Shown: positions 10,445-21,020 of the stretch, in pieces
How the letters are laid out: each line of letters opens with the position of its first letter
Numbering within the stretch: position 1 is the first letter of the stretch
Assembly: GCA_905221605.1 (NCBI GenBank)
Contig: CAJNDS010002458.1
Span: 1-64,000, forward strand
Length of the DNA: 64,000 nt
DNA from: Symbiodinium natans
Taxonomy: Eukaryota; Sar; Dinophyceae; Suessiales; Symbiodiniaceae
Reading direction: 5' to 3'
Notes under the pieces: model-generated
Told to the model about the DNA's origin: nothing
Database searches by the model: none
The model's input: the letters and a program-made list of their open reading frames with translations, nothing else
Translations under genes and position numbers: made by a program

Positions 10445-11100
10445 TTATAGGCCCATGAGCTTGTTAGGCTGATTTTGACCTGCTGCGCTGGCTTGGGTCG
10501 ACCTTGGTCTGAAGCACGAGGCGAACTTGGAGGGGCGTTCGTTTAGGGTCGAGGGCTGTGTGTTGCTGCGATTCCTCGATGGTTTCTGAGCTTCTGGCAC
10601 CACAGAAGCTACAAGGTTTTGGTTCAATTCCTACACCCTAAACCCTAAACCCTAAACCCCCAAACCCCTAAACCCCCAAACCCCTAAACCCCTAAACCCT
10701 TTAGGGTTTAGGGGTTAGGGGTTTAGGGTTTAGGGTAGAGATGTGTGAGTCACACTTTAGGGTGTAGGATTCTAGAGATTCAGGTTTGGGGTTTTTGGAT
10801 TTCGCATTCGGGTCCCCCGAATCTTGCGGCTTCTGCGCGCTGAAGCCAGGACTTGTTCTGGGGGCCGGCAGGGGGGGGGGCGTGGGGTGCAGGGTTCAGG
10901 GTGTAGCATTGATAGCGTTGAAGGCTTCTGGAACCATCCGTAATTTTGAAGTTCTACAAACTGGCGCTATGGGTCTCTTTGCAGAGTTTCGCTGTGCGCC
11001 GGTTGGGAGAGACGGGTGCTCGTACTCAGGGGGTTTACGGCACAGAGGGGAGGGAGGTGCATGGATGGTTGTAAGTTAAGGTTTATATGTACCCTTAACA
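10445..11100. other. No assigned gene
   Basis: Holds CCCCTAAA/TTTAGGGG arrays arranged head to head (10630-10735) and unique sequence with open frames on both strands (10445-10627 minus; 10786-11079 plus). I see no convincing splice signals and leave it unassigned. Confidence 0.4.
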
Positions 11101-11370
11101 AGGGTATCACCCCCTTGCAACTAGAGTTCCCCTACTTATAACCCCAGCTGTAAGTACCCATGAACCACCAAGTAGGTGTTTGGGTTTCAGTGTTTGACAG
11201 GGGCTTAATCATTAGGGTTCGGAAAAATACTAATGACATTCCCGCATTTTCCATGTACATTTCTACTACAAAAAACTCATCCCCTAAACATAAAACCCTG
11301 AATGAACCCTAAACCCTAAACCCTAAACCCTAAACCCTATTCTAACTATTCAGGCCCCTATAGAAACCAG

Positions 11371-11435
11371 GTCCGATCCTCCTCACCAATGGCTACATCC
11401 TCGTTTCATGGGCAGCGCTCTTCCTTGAGAGTCCT
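11371..11435 (+). CDS. Model 1 exon, membrane segment
   Basis: Acceptor AGAAACCAG with CTAACTATTCAG upstream. Two bases plus 21 codons: PILLTNGYILVSWAALFLES P, ending AGTCCT|GGCTGAGGG. Strong hydrophobic core YILVSWAALFL. Confidence 0.5.
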
Positions 11436-11488
11436 GGCTGAGGGTTTAGGGTTTAGGGTTTCGGGTTTCGGGTTTGGGGTTGACCAAG
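11436..11488 (+). other. 53-nt telomere-like intron (GG...AG)
   Basis: Composed of GGCTGAG, five GGTTTAG/GGTTTCG/GGTTTGG units and GGTTGACCAAG. Removing it as GG...AG joins the flanking exons in frame; a GC-AG reading meets TGA after about 30 codons. Confidence 0.45.
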
Positions 11489-11585
11489 GGATCTATTTTC
11501 TTGCGTGGCAAGACATGCAAAAAACAAGTCCACGGGGAGGGCCCCGCATTCTTATGCACTGACTGTGCGGCTGTGGGTTTCGGCC
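11489..11585 (+). CDS. Model 1 exon, cysteine-containing loop
   Basis: Thirty-two codons plus one base with textbook donor GGCC|GTAAGT. Reads GSIFLRGKTCKKQVHGEG then PAFLCTDCAAVGFG. The three cysteines could form a disulphide-bonded or metal-binding loop, but spacing matches no motif I can name. Confidence 0.55.
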
Positions 11586-11774
11586 GTAAGTCGGGTTAAG
11601 CACCGCTTAGCCACAGTGTGAGAACTTGACAGCAAGCGCGCGGCCCCCAAAACCTACTGACTGAAAACTCGAAGCAGCTCCCTGCTGATATACCGCTAAA
11701 CCCTAAACCCTAAACGACCATTCCCACGCCGCCCCAAAATTCGGCCGGAATCTGAGCAAACAGGCAACGTGCTA

Positions 11775-12082
11775 TGTGGGGGTTTCTGAAAACGGGGGTA
11801 CCCTTTTTGGGGGTCCCTTTAAGGGGATTCTATTCTATTTGAGGTATATAAGGGGTACCCATTTTTGGGAAATACCCATGTAAGGGTTGATCTATTTTAG
11901 GGATCCCCTTTGGGTCTCTGGAAAAGGAAGGCCCATTTGGATTTGGAACAAGCCTCCAGTGAACCCGAGAGAACTACTATTTGCTCAAGAACCCCCACAA
12001 AAAACTAAAAATGATAATCCCCATTATTGCCCTTATAAGGAAGAATACATGTTAATTTTTGGGGGGGGTTCTTCAGCAAGTC
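11775..12082. mobile_element. Two MITE-like elements (families L and K)
   Basis: 11775-11880: GGGGGTACCC...GGGTACCC with AGGTATATAAGGGG interior, also seen at 54108 and 31970. 11970-12082: AAGAACCCCC...GGGGGGTTCTTCAGCAAG, a family K copy. Frames crossing them are incidental. Confidence 0.55.
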
Positions 12083-12143
12083 GTAGCCCTAAACCCTAAA
12101 CCCTAAACCCTAAACCCTAAACCCTACACCCTACACCTGAGAG

Positions 12144-12236
12144 ACAGGAACATCTCCCTCCGTTGGCTGCTGATTGCGGGAACCTTCTTCGCGTATGGCT
12201 GGGCCACGGACCCCCGGCGACGTGTTGTTTGCTCTT
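12144..12236 (+). CDS. Model 1 exon, membrane segment
   Basis: Reads RNISLRWLLIAGTFFAYGWA then TDPRRRVVCS, ending TCTT|GGCAACC. Membrane helix followed by a basic cluster, the usual cytosolic-side pattern. Acceptor could be ...GAGAG|AC or ...GACAG|G. Confidence 0.55.
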
Positions 12237-12672
12237 GGCAACCCTAAAGCCCTCTAAACCCGGAACCCTAAACCCTAAACCCTAAACCCTAAGCCTTTTT
12301 CTGCATCGAAGGTTCAGGGCTTAGGATGTAGCGCATAAGATTCGGCGATTAGGGTTGATGCCTCTTGCCTGCTGAGGCTTTTTTTGCCCTAAACCCTAAA
12401 CCCTAAACCCTAAACCCTAAACCCTAAACCCCAAACCCTAAACCCTAAACCCTAAACCTGTCGGCCCCAGGATATCTCAGCGTGGCATTCTCTGGGTTTG
12501 GAGCTTTGAGGGTTTAGGGTTTAGGGTTTAGGGGTATGGTTTTAGAACCCTAAACCTTAAACCATACACCCTAAACCCGAACAATTTGAGGGTGTTTAGA
12601 TTCCAGGCTGGGGTGTGTTGGGGGGCCACTCCTGCGTCCTCTCAACTTTGCAATGTAGTAGGTGGTTTTGAC

Positions 12673-12798
12673 CCTAAACCCTAAACCCTAAACCCTAAAC
12701 CCTAAACCCTAAACCCTAAACCCTAAACCCTAAACCCTAAACCCTAAACCCTAAACCCTAAACCCTAAACCCTAAACCCTAAACCCTAAACCCTAAAC
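12673..12798 (-). repeat. Longest perfect CCCTAAA array (18 copies)
   Basis: Eighteen uninterrupted heptamers, implying recent addition or active homogenisation. Next to it lies a short block (12816-12880) with an acceptor (GGTCCAG) and the donor GTACGT but no consistent frame. Confidence 0.95.
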
Positions 12799-12970
12799 GG
12801 TCCAGAGCTTCGGGCTTCTCACGAGGGTGCGGACAAGGCCCCCAAGAAAGCGCATGTAGCGTGATGAAAGCCATGTGAGGTACGTAGTTAGGGTCTGTAG
12901 GGTTTAGGGTTTAGGGTTTAGGGTTTGGGGTTTGGGGTTTGGGGTTTAGGGTCTGTAGTCTTGTTTTTCT

Positions 12971-13080
12971 CGTACCGGGAGTAGGCCCTTATTTCCTTTT
13001 TTTCGGGTTGGGGTTACCTTATAATCCCCTTAAAACCAGAAAGGGCACCCATTTTATTCCTAGCTTGCTCCCGGGTCTAG
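12971..13080. mobile_element. MITE-like element, family B
   Basis: ACCGGGAGTAGGCCCTTATT...CTCCCGGGTCTAG; interior TTACCTTATAATCCCCTTAAAACCAGAAAGGGCACCC. About ten copies in this window share AGTAGGCCCTTATTCCC, the AAAGGGCACC motif and inverted ends (CCCAG...CTGGG). Confidence 0.7.
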
Positions 13081-13754
13081 TGTTTTTGATGAGTGAAGAA
13101 GGGGTTCTTGAAAGAATAGATATTGGTGAGTGTAAGGTGTTGTGTGCTATTTTGTGGATACATCGGCGAAAGGTCCGGATCTGAGGCGGTTTAGGGTTTA
13201 GGGTTTAGGGTTTAGGGTTTAGGGTTTAGGGTTTAGGGTTTGGGGTTATTCTTGTTGATATATCAAGAATCATAGCCCCGCCTCATATCCGGACCTTTCG
13301 CCAGTACCGAGGCTTAGAGGGCAGGTGATGGGTCTGTGGGTTATTCGAGTGCCGGGTTTCGGGTTTAGGGTTTAGGGTTTTGGGTTTAGGGTTTAGGGTT
13401 TAGGGTTTAGGTTTATGACATACCTTCTAAGTTGAGTCATAGGGTGTGGGCTTTGGGGAGGCGGGGGAGGCGGCCTGGGGTTTACTGGGTTTTGCTGTTG
13501 CAGATTTCTTTTTGAACATTCCTTTCTTTCTTTCTTTCTAAGGGCACCTATGCATAAAACAATTGCAGCAGGTCTTAAGAACAACTCTCTAATTTTGTTC
13601 ATGGACGGCCCAAGAAGGTAAGGGACCATGATAAGGAAGCCCCAAACCTAAACCCTAAACCCCAAACGCCACGTACCTTCCCTCAGGCTATATGCCCCTT
13701 GGGAATCTTTTTTTGTTCTAGGGTCTCGGGTTTAGGGTTTACGTTGCTTGGCGG

Positions 13755-13912
13755 TTCATGGCACTTCTGAATCCAGCTTTTGGTGCACTCAAAAACCCAC
13801 TGAACAGCCCCTCAAGTACCCCAATATGCGTAGAGTTTTTTATGTTTTACGTGCACTTATAAGTATAGGTTAATAAGTGCCATGAACCTTCAAGCAAGGT
13901 TCTATAGTTAAA
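13755..13912. mobile_element. MITE-like element, family C
   Basis: Left end CGGTTCATGGCACTTCTGAA, right end AAGTGCCATGAACCTTCAAG: terminal inverted repeats. Interior includes CCACTGAACAGCCCCTCAAGT. Other copies: 26138, 35450, 38010, 45836, 47484. Confidence 0.75.
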
Positions 13913-13966
13913 CTCCTAAACCCTAAACCCAAAACCCTAAACCCTAAGCCCTGGTGGATCTTGAAG

Positions 13967-14022
13967 ATGCCCAGGAGCGCATGATCCAATGGGTGCGCGA
14001 CTTCCTGTCGCTTGGCATGTCA
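13967..14022 (+). CDS. Model 1 exon, amphipathic
   Basis: After GGATCTTGAAG; two bases plus 18 codons, AQERMIQWVRDFLSLGMS, ending ATGTCA|GGATTAGGG. Phase links the exons at 12144 and 15378 when donors are GG. The start could also be CCCAG|GAG at 13975. Confidence 0.5.
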
Positions 14023-14352
14023 GGATTAGGGTTTAGGGTTTAGGGTTTAGGGCTAGGGTTTAGGGCTTAGGGTGTAGGGTTTAGGGGTTAGGGGTTAGGG
14101 GTTAGGTTTAGGGTTTAGGGTTTAGTGTTTAGGGTTTAGGGTTTGGGGGTTCACTTGCTGGTTCTTAGTAGTGAATGTTGAAATTCGGTTTTACGGCTTA
14201 GGGTTTCGAGTAGGTTTAGGGGACATAGGGTAGTACCTACCCTCTATGGGTAGTTCTCCGAAATTTGGGGTCCCTTGTTGAGGGGTTCTTGTTTTAAGGG
14301 TGCCGCGCCATAAAGCGGCCCCAAACCCAATGAAACCCTGAACCCGAAGTTA

Positions 14353-14424
14353 GAAAACCCTAAACCCTAAACCCTAAACCCTAAACCCTAAACCCTAAAC
14401 CCTAAACCCTAAACCCTAAACCCT
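14353..14424 (-). repeat. Perfect CCCTAAA array
   Basis: Ten copies. Followed by unassigned sequence with a family A MITE fragment (14584-14672) and variant arrays (14730-15050) that read as long low-complexity frames NPKPQTLNPK, which are not genes. Confidence 0.95.
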
Positions 14425-15377
14425 GTTGTAGGGGGGATGTAAGGTGCCTCTCTTCCTCTCCCGACACTGGGACTGAACTTGCGCAGCCCGGTGATCCCAA
14501 TTCAAGTAGCTAGCGGTCCGTAGACCTTCTCCCCGCCTCCCTTCTCCCATGCTCCCCGGCGGCCCCGGCGTTATTCCCTAGAAGGGTTCATGTACCTCAT
14601 TAGTATGTACTTGGGCCCCAAAGTCCCGATATAGGAGGTAGTCTAGTACTCCCAATGTAGGTCCGTGCCTTAGGGATTCTCAATCCGAAACCCTAAGCCC
14701 TCGATCCTCTGTGTAGGGTTCAGGGTTGACAAACCCCAACCCTAAAACCCGAAACCCTAAACTCCAAGCCCTAAACCCTAAACCCCAAACCCTAAACCCT
14801 AAACCCCAAACCCCGACACTCAGGAAGGAGGCTCCCGAGGACACTCCTTGCCGCTCAGCTCGCGTGGCTTCCGTGTGGCTGCTCATCGTGGTGGCTTGGT
14901 TGAAAGCTTGATAAGGGTTTGCCTAAACCCTAAACCCCAGACCCTAAACCCCAAACCCTACACCCTATACCCTACACCCTATACTCCACACCCTAAACCC
15001 TAAACCCTAAACCCCAAGCCTAAACCGAAACCCGAAGCCCTAAGCCTCAACCGACTTCATTAACAGTCGGGAAGTCTTAAATTTGGGTTCCTTATATGCC
15101 TCCCCTAAACCCTAAACCCTAAACCCTAAACCCTAAACCCTAAACCCTAAACCCTAAAGCCCCTGATCTCCGGTTTGCTATGTTGCTGCGGGTTTTGGGG
15201 CTTTCGGGTTGAAGGTTGTAAGGCTCAAGAGCCAGACGTTCGGCTTTGCAGGCCCAAGACCCTAAGCCCTAAGCCCTAAAGTCCAAACCCTGAACCCTGA
15301 ACCCTGAACCCTAAACCCTAAACCCTAAACCCTTAACCCTAAACCCTAAACCCTAAACCCTTTTCTTTCAACTTCAG

Positions 15378-15477
15378 GTCTTCGGCTCCTACGGTGTCGT
15401 CTACCTGCTCACGGCCGCGGGTCTCATGGACTACTCGACCGAGGCGCTTTGCTACACCGTCATGGGCCTCTTGGCCG
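15378..15477 (+). CDS. Model 1 exon, two hydrophobic stretches
   Basis: Acceptor TTTTCTTTCAACTTCAG is the clearest pyrimidine tract in the window. Reads VFGSYGVVYLLTAAGLMDYS then TEALCYTVMGLLA plus one base, ending GCCG|GGTTCAGGG. The Y-x-VV-Y-LL pattern recalls helix F of microbial rhodopsins, but the retinal lysine and aspartate expected downstream are absent, so I do not name it. Confidence 0.6.
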
Positions 15478-15650
15478 GGTTCAGGGTTTAGGGTGTAGGG
15501 TTAGGGTTTAGGGTTTAGGGCGTTAAATCCTAAGCACCCCTAAACCCTAAACCCTAGGCTCCAAAAAGCCTAAACCCCAAACTCTCAGTGAGGCAGGGGT
15601 GCTTGGAACGGGCCCCGGATTTTGACTAACCATTACCCCTAAACCCGAGA

Positions 15651-15710
15651 TCTGCCTGGATATCCCAATGGGGCAGGCCTCAGATATCTGGCGAACCTGA
15701 AGGGCTTCGG
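15651..15710 (+). CDS. Possible exon, unassigned
   Basis: CCCTAAACCCGAG before and GGGTTTAGGG after. All three frames are open; the best reads LPGYPNGAGLRYLANLKGF. It fits neither phase between its neighbours, so it may be an alternative exon or chance. Confidence 0.2.
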
Positions 15711-16215
15711 GTTTAGGGTTCAGGGTTTAGGGTACGCTTTATAGTGGAAGAACCAGCTTGGCGAGTTTTCGAAATTCCCTGAAAACCTAAGCCGACTGCT
15801 CCCCCAAAAACAAGGCAAAAGCTAAGAAACAAGCTGTACCCAGAAGTCGTCTTAGAGTTCAAACCCCATGCTAAGCCCTGACCCCCTAGAGCACCCTAAA
15901 CACTGAACCTAAACCCTAACTCCCCTCAACAAAAGCCCCCACCCCCCCGCCCCCCTTAACAGCTCTTAAAGGCCCCAGACCCAAAACTACCCTGACCGCC
16001 CAAACCCCAAACCCTAAATCCCACACCCTAAACCCCAAACCCTGAACCCCTAACCCTAAACCCTAAACCGCAAACCCTAAACCCAAGGTCTTGGGTGCAA
16101 AACGACCCTGAGCATCCTCTTTGCCTCCATCCGGTCCTACCAGAACCATGAGGCGAAGAAAGGGGTCGGGCTTTTTGGGGAAGTTTACCCTAAACACCTA
16201 ACCGTACACCCTAAA

Positions 16216-16319
16216 CTTTGTCATAGTGGGATAACATTTTACATTTTTAAGGGTCCTTAAACTCAATAAGAATAAGATTTTAAATTTTTATTACTATCCC
16301 AACTATGAACCAGTAAAGG
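16216..16319. mobile_element. MITE-like element, family G
   Basis: CATAGTGGGATAACATTTTA...TATCCCAACTATG. A near-identical copy is at 62778-62884 with the same flanks AACTTTGT and GAACCAGT, so the element may extend slightly further. Followed by a TGTTTAATAAT minisatellite (16397-16461). Confidence 0.75.
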
Positions 16320-16502
16320 CGTTTAGGCTTGAGGGTGTGCAGAGGGATCCGAGGTGTTTGGTGGGTTAGGGTCCTATGTCTTGTGCTGATGCTTTTGTTT
16401 AATAATGTTTTGTTTAATAATGTTTTTTGTTTAATAATGTTTGTGTTTAATAATATTTTGTGCTTCAAGAAACACACCCTACAAAAAGGAGCCCCTCAAA
16501 AG

Positions 16503-16598
16503 GGTCCATCTGCCTGAATACAGAAGCTTGGGCCTGAAAGTGCCTCCTACACAGGAACTTTGGGGCCCTAGTATATGATACTGAGGTACATGGACCCT
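16503..16598. mobile_element. MITE-like element, family A
   Basis: GGGTCCATCTGCCTGAATAC...GAGGTACATGGACCC inverted ends with central CTTTGGGGCCCTAGTAT. Other copies: 14584, 24515, 26998, 42146, 46165, 51293. Confidence 0.7.
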
Positions 16599-16668
16599 TA
16601 GACCCCAAACCCTAAACCCTAAACCCCTAACCCTAAACCCTAAACCCTAAACCCTACACCCTACACAG

Positions 16669-16794
16669 CAGCTCTCAAGGCCCTGGCGCGCCTGGCCCTG
16701 AAGTTCCGGGGCACCAGCGACGCCTTTGTGTCGTTGCTTCGGGGAACCTTCGACCACGTGGTTCCGTGCAGCGTACAGTGCCTCCTGGCTCGTG
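16669..16794 (+). CDS. Model 1 exon, long helical segment
   Basis: After ACCCTACACAG; two bases, 41 codons, one base. Reads ALKALARLALKFRGTSDAFV then SLLRGTFDHVVPCSVQCLLA. Ends CGTG|GGTTCAGGG. Only the phase given by GG-AG splicing yields this helix-forming frame; the alternative is proline/arginine-rich, typical of a wrong frame. Confidence 0.6.
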
Positions 16795-17333
16795 GGTTCA
16801 GGGCCTTCTCTAGGGTTTAGGGTTTAGGGTTTAGGGTTTAGGGCTTTGAGGGCTTTGAGGGCCTTTAGGGTGATGGTTTGGGGTTTAGGGTTTAGGGCGT
16901 TTAGGGTTTCTGACAGGTTTTATTTTGGTGTTCTTTGGGTTTAGGAGGTTGAGGGTGTAGGGACGAGGGGAGGCTTTAGGGTTTACATGGTGTACTTGCT
17001 GGTTCTTAGTAGGGAAGGAGGGAATGAGGTACCCTATGTCCCCCCCAGATGTACCCTTTAAGGGATTATGTAGGATACCTGATTCCCCCTACAAAGAACC
17101 AGGGGGTGAAAAGGATTTCTAGGAACCCAAAGAGTCCAATACCCCTTTGCTCAGGAAGAATTCCTGAAATCATACTAAGGATCCCTATATAAACTGAGGT
17201 AATATGCCTTAATTAAGGGATAGTGGGCTCTTGGGGAAGTCTAGGATTCATAGAAGGGGGCTAGAGGGTTTGTTGGGTGTAAGTGAAAGGGTTTGTGGAA
17301 CATCGGAGCTACCCCTTGTCTGTTTGTTCGTCT

Positions 17334-17512
17334 CGCGCCGCCCTCCGACGTCACGCGCCGCCCTCCGACTTCTCGCGCCGCCCTCCGACGTAGGGGCATA
17401 GGGTCACTTTTCTACATTAAGGTGCCTTTTTGGAGGTACCCTAAATCCTCATAATAAGGATCCCCCCCCCCCCCCCCGCCAAAAAAAAAAAACACACACA
17501 CACACACACATA
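17334..17512. repeat. Minisatellite and CA microsatellite
   Basis: Three copies of a unit of about 22 bp (GCGCCGCCCTCCGAC) at 17334-17393, then poly-C, poly-A and a CA run ending near 17512. No coding or splice signal seen. Confidence 0.85.
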
Positions 17513-17746
17513 TTTCAGAGAAGTGATCATAGCTTTCATCTTAGAAGAAGGACAACGGTACGAACCAACCTAAACCCTAAACTCCTAAACCCCTACAACC
17601 CCTCAAGCCCTAAACCCACCTAAACCCTAAACCCTAAACCCTAAACCCTAAACCCTAAACCCTAAACCCTAAACCCTAGCCCGAAAACCTAAACCCTAAA
17701 CCCTAAACCCTAAACCCCAAACCCCAAACGCCCTCCAAAGCCCCAG

Positions 17747-17845
17747 GCGATGGGGTCTGCCGGCTCCCCGAGCGTCGCAGCCGGGATCTCCTGGAGCTCG
17801 AACACCTGCTGGGCTGGGCCCTCGACTTCTTTTGTTTCCCTTTGG
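17747..17845 (+). CDS. Model 1 exon, charged then aromatic helix
   Basis: After AAAGCCCCAG; reads DGVCRLPERRSRDLLELEHL then LGWALDFFCFPL plus one base. Other frames are low-complexity. Intron phase agrees with the exon at 16669 only if that donor is GG. Confidence 0.6.
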
Positions 17846-17936
17846 GGTTTGGGGTTTGGGGTTTAGGGTTTAGGGTGTAGGGTTTAGGGTTTAGGGTGTA
17901 GGGTTTAGGGTTCAGGGTTTAGGGTTTGGGGTTTAG
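17846..17936 (+). other. 91-nt intron made of exactly 13 heptamers
   Basis: Thirteen consecutive units of GGTTTAG or one-base variants (GGTTTGG, GGTGTAG, GGTTCAG). It begins GG and ends TTTAG. Flanking exons share GGCT...CCCTCGAC (17814 and 17937), a possible trace of duplication at insertion. Confidence 0.5.
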
Positions 17937-17987
17937 GGCTACCCCCTCGACGCTTTGTTTTCTTGTTTTTCTACCTCCTGGGTTTCC
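17937..17987 (+). CDS. Model 1 exon, membrane segment
   Basis: TTTAG|GG CTA...TTCC|GTACGT. Reads LPPRRFVFLFFYLLGF, an aromatic membrane helix. Donor is ordinary GT. Confidence 0.4.
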
Positions 17988-18046
17988 GTACGTTTAGGGT
18001 TTGGGGTTTGGGATTTGGGGTTTGGGGTTTGGGGTTTGGGGTTCAG

Positions 18047-18087
18047 GGCTACCCGTTACACTAAGAGTCGGACGTCTTCGACCTTCA
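18047..18087 (+). CDS. Model 1 exon
   Basis: TTCAG|GG CTA...CCTTCA|GGTTGGG. Reads LPVTLRVGRLRPS. Starts with the same GGCTACCC as the exon at 17937. The preceding intron (17988-18046, 59 nt) is also telomere-like. Confidence 0.35.
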
Positions 18088-18146
18088 GGTTGGGCTTGAG
18101 GTTTAGGATTTCAAGGGTTCAGGGCTTACAGGGTTTAGGGTTTCAT

Positions 18147-18272
18147 GGGTTTCCCTACCACCCCCCCCCCTAGGTTCCCCCCTTTAAATGGCCTGAAGAA
18201 CGCACAATGATCCCTAAATAGCCTTAATTATGGGGGGAACCTAGGGGGGGGGGGGGGGTAGCAGGGGAACCC
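18147..18272. mobile_element. Family E MITE
   Basis: GGGTTTCCCTACCACCCCCC...GGGGGGTAGCAGGGGAACCC, interior CCTAAATAGCCTTAATTATGGGG. Followed to about 18780 by a family F copy and TTTAGGG repeats with no exon seen. Confidence 0.7.
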
Positions 18273-18887
18273 AGGATTTCCGCTGTTGCTAGGGTTTAAG
18301 GGTTTAAGAGTTTAAGAGTGTTAGGGTTTGAGGGTTTAGGAGCTTAGTGTTTGTTAAGGTTGAAGGGTTGCAAGAGCTCGACTTTTGCTTGTTGCTGTTT
18401 GAGTTTGATGGCGTCAAGTTTCAGGGTTTGAGGTTGAACGAAGTTAAGGTTTTTTGTGGTAAGGTTTGCGCGATTTCGGGCTTTCAGGTGTAAGACACCC
18501 TTATAAAGGGACCTTAGGGGTTCTTCAGGTCCTTTGGGGCCTGCTTGGGTATATAGGGACCATAGAAGGTGTATGTAGGGGTTATACGGGGGAACAAGAT
18601 TAAGGGTCCCGTCTAGGGGTCCCTCCTTATACCCCTAAAGCCTATACCCTGACATTCATGACATGGGGGTTTAGGGAGGAGGGTGCGGTATAGACTTGGG
18701 ACTCAAGTTTTAGGGTCTAGGGTTTAGGGTTTAGGTTTAGGGTCTAGGGTTTAGGGTTTAGGGTTTAGGGTTTAGGGTTTAGGGTCACTGCGTTGAAGCC
18801 GCTCACGCCCTAAACCCCAAGCCCGAATCAAACAAACCCTACTAGGTCCATGCACCCTCACAATCCCCCAAACTGATAGCAAGCGGA

Positions 18888-18950
18888 TACTATTTTTTAG
18901 ACATGTCTAAAACATGAGTACTATTTTTTAGACATGTCTAAAAAATAGTA
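18888..18950. repeat. 32-bp perfect palindrome, with a partial copy
   Basis: 18919-18950 reads TACTATTTTTTAGACA followed by its exact complement. A copy lacking part of the right arm precedes it at 18888. It could form a hairpin in RNA or a cruciform in DNA. Confidence 0.85.
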
Positions 18951-19434
18951 TCTAGTTGAAAGGGTTTAGGGTTGAAAGGGTTTAGGCTTTAGGGTTGGAA
19001 GGTTTTCTGGTTTAGGCACCTCCTTCGTTTTGAAAAGATGAGAACCATAACAAGGGAAGGCAAAGGCCCCACGCCCAAAGGTTTAGGGTTTGGGGTTTCG
19101 GGTTTAGGGTTTAGGGTTTGGGGTTTGGGGTTTCGGGTTTAGTGTTACGCACTCAACCCTAAAACGAGCCAAACACCGGGAACCCAAAACCTCAGACCCG
19201 GCATCGGAGAGGAGCAGCAAAGAAAAACTCCGGGTAGTTTTATGGGCCCTTTCACTGGGCCCTTTCATATGGCCTGGGTTCTGAAGTATGGCCCGTGGGC
19301 TGTCTGGGGTAAATGGGCGGGTATATAGGGGTCCCCTTTCAAGGGCACATATTCAGGGACCATGTAACAAACCCTAAACCCTAAACCCCAAACCCTAAAC
19401 CCTAAACCCTAAACCCCCCCAGTTAAATGCACAG

Positions 19435-19505
19435 GTCGCCCACTGGCCTCCGCCAGCTTCAACGACCAGCTGGTGGGCGGCCGCGAACGCGAGCGTCCTT
19501 TGCCT
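19435..19505 (+). CDS. Possible exon (model 1 extension)
   Basis: After GTTAAATGCACAG. Phase from the previous exon gives VAHWPPPASTTSWWAAAN; another frame (RPLASASFNDQLVGG) is equally open. Donor probably at CCT|GGCAAG. Confidence 0.3.
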
Positions 19506-20085
19506 GGCAAGCCGCTGCTTAAAACCCTAAGCCCTAAGCCCTAAACCCTAAACCCTTAACCCTTAACCCTTAACCCTAAACCCTAAACCCTAAACCCTAA
19601 ACCCTAAACCCTAAACCCTAAACCCTAAACCCTAAACCATCCTAAGCCCCAAGCCCTAAACCCTATAAACCGTATCAAAAAGCACCCTAAACCTCGACTT
19701 CCTAAACCCTCAACCCTAAGTATCATCCTGGGCCTTGGTGTCTATAAGTAGCTGGTTTAGGGTTTAGGGTTTAGGGTTTAGGGTTTAGGGGTCACCCTGG
19801 CCTCGGGTGGGTTCAGGCCTCTGCTGCCTTGCTGTTAAGGCTCAGGGTTTAGGGTTTAGGGTTTAGGGTTTAAAGGCTCAGGGTTTAGGATTTAGGGTTT
19901 GGGGCTTCGGGTCCTGCACTTGGCGAGAAGGGTGGCGGATGTGTATGATTTTCGGCTGAGACGCATCATGTTACATAGCTCTCCGAGGAGGTCAAGGCCA
20001 GTGGGTGTGGGGTTTGGGGTTAGGGTTCAGGTTTTAGGGGCTTAGGGTTTAGGGTTCAGGGGTTAGGGTTCAGGGCTCTGGGCAG

Positions 20086-20174
20086 TGTCTCTGGGAAGGG
20101 TCCATGCCTGCCCCACCGCTGCCACATCCTCCACCCGAAGCCAAACCCTCAAGGCAGACCCTGGAACTCTTTAG
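20086..20174 (+). CDS. Possible exon, proline-rich
   Basis: After GGGCTCTGGGCAG; reads CLWEGSMPAPPLPHPPPEAK then PSRQTLELF, ending TTTAG|GGTTTAGG. Phase joins the exon at 20712. A neighbouring block (19918-20010) is open on both strands and left unassigned. Confidence 0.35.
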
Positions 20175-20374
20175 GGTTTAGGGTTTAGGCTTAGGGTTTA
20201 GGGTTTAGGGTTTCGGGTTTAGGGCTTAGGGTTTAGGTTTTAGGGTTTAGGGTTTAGGGTGGTGATTTATTGTGACTTTAGATCCTTAGCCTTTTTGGGT
20301 TTATTGGGTTTCTTAATAAGGCAGCCAGAAATTTCGGTTATAGCTACCCTACTAAGTGCAGCCAAGAAGTGATT

Positions 20375-20660
20375 TCTAGGACCCAGAGTAGGCCCTTATT
20401 CCCTTTTTGGGGTTTAGGGTTTAGGGTTTCTAGGACCCAGAGCAGGCCCTTATTCCCCCTTTTTTTTCAGGGTTCGGTTCCCTTATCAAGCCCCTCGAAA
20501 CCAAACAGGGCGCCGCACCCCAGAAAGCCCAGAAAAACCTTAAAACAAAAACGAAAAAAGACAGGTCCCCGAGGAGGCCCTCATTCCGCCTGTTTGGGGT
20601 TCAGGTTCCCTTCTATATAGGCCCCCGTTAAGCTGACTTCTAAGCTTACTCTTGGGTCTC
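20375..20660. mobile_element. Three overlapping family B fragments
   Basis: AGGACCCAGAGTAGGCCCTT occurs twice (20378, 20431) separated by telomere repeat, and a third fragment (20573) ends CTTGGGTCT at 20650. The open frame at 20369-20620 runs through the repeats and is not a gene. Confidence 0.6.
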
Positions 20661-20711
20661 GTAAACTTTACAGCCCCGGAACCCAGCAAACCCCGAGAAC
20701 TGAGGCTTCAG

Positions 20712-20751
20712 CACCTATGTCCAGAATGCATTGCGCCAGCACCTGGGCGTG
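20712..20751 (+). CDS. Possible exon
   Basis: After CTGAGGCTTCAG; one base plus 13 codons, TYVQNALRQHLGV, donor GTG|GTAGAG. The frame continues VEGFKGMLLRVLEFRRV to a stop at 20798 if not spliced. Phase fits the exons before and after. Confidence 0.4.
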
Positions 20752-21020
20752 GTAGAGGGTTTCAAAGGGATGCTGCTTAGGGTTTTGGAATTTCGGAGGG
20801 TGTAGGGAAGCTTCTTCAAGCCATGAACAGGAAGCCCGGAATCCTACACCATAATCCGCCCCACCTACACCACCCAAGTTTGCTTGTAGGATGCCCCAAA
20901 GTACCCTCATAAAAGGTACAGCTTACCACCCTAAACCCTAAACCCTGATTAAACCCTAAACCTTAAACCCTAAACCCTAAACCCTAAACCCTAAACCCTA
21001 AACCCTAAACCCTTCTTCAG

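Noticed and set aside
14680-14911. Frames rich in NPKPQTLNPK or GLGFRVWGLGF on either strand (also 27633, 17955, 52159)
   Set aside because: These are translations of CCCTAAA-type variants and recur wherever the repeat is degenerate.
15378-15477. Microbial rhodopsin helices F and G
   Set aside because: The Y-x-VV-Y-LL pattern is suggestive, but the retinal-binding lysine and the aspartate four residues before it are missing, and the other exons do not supply helix C motifs.
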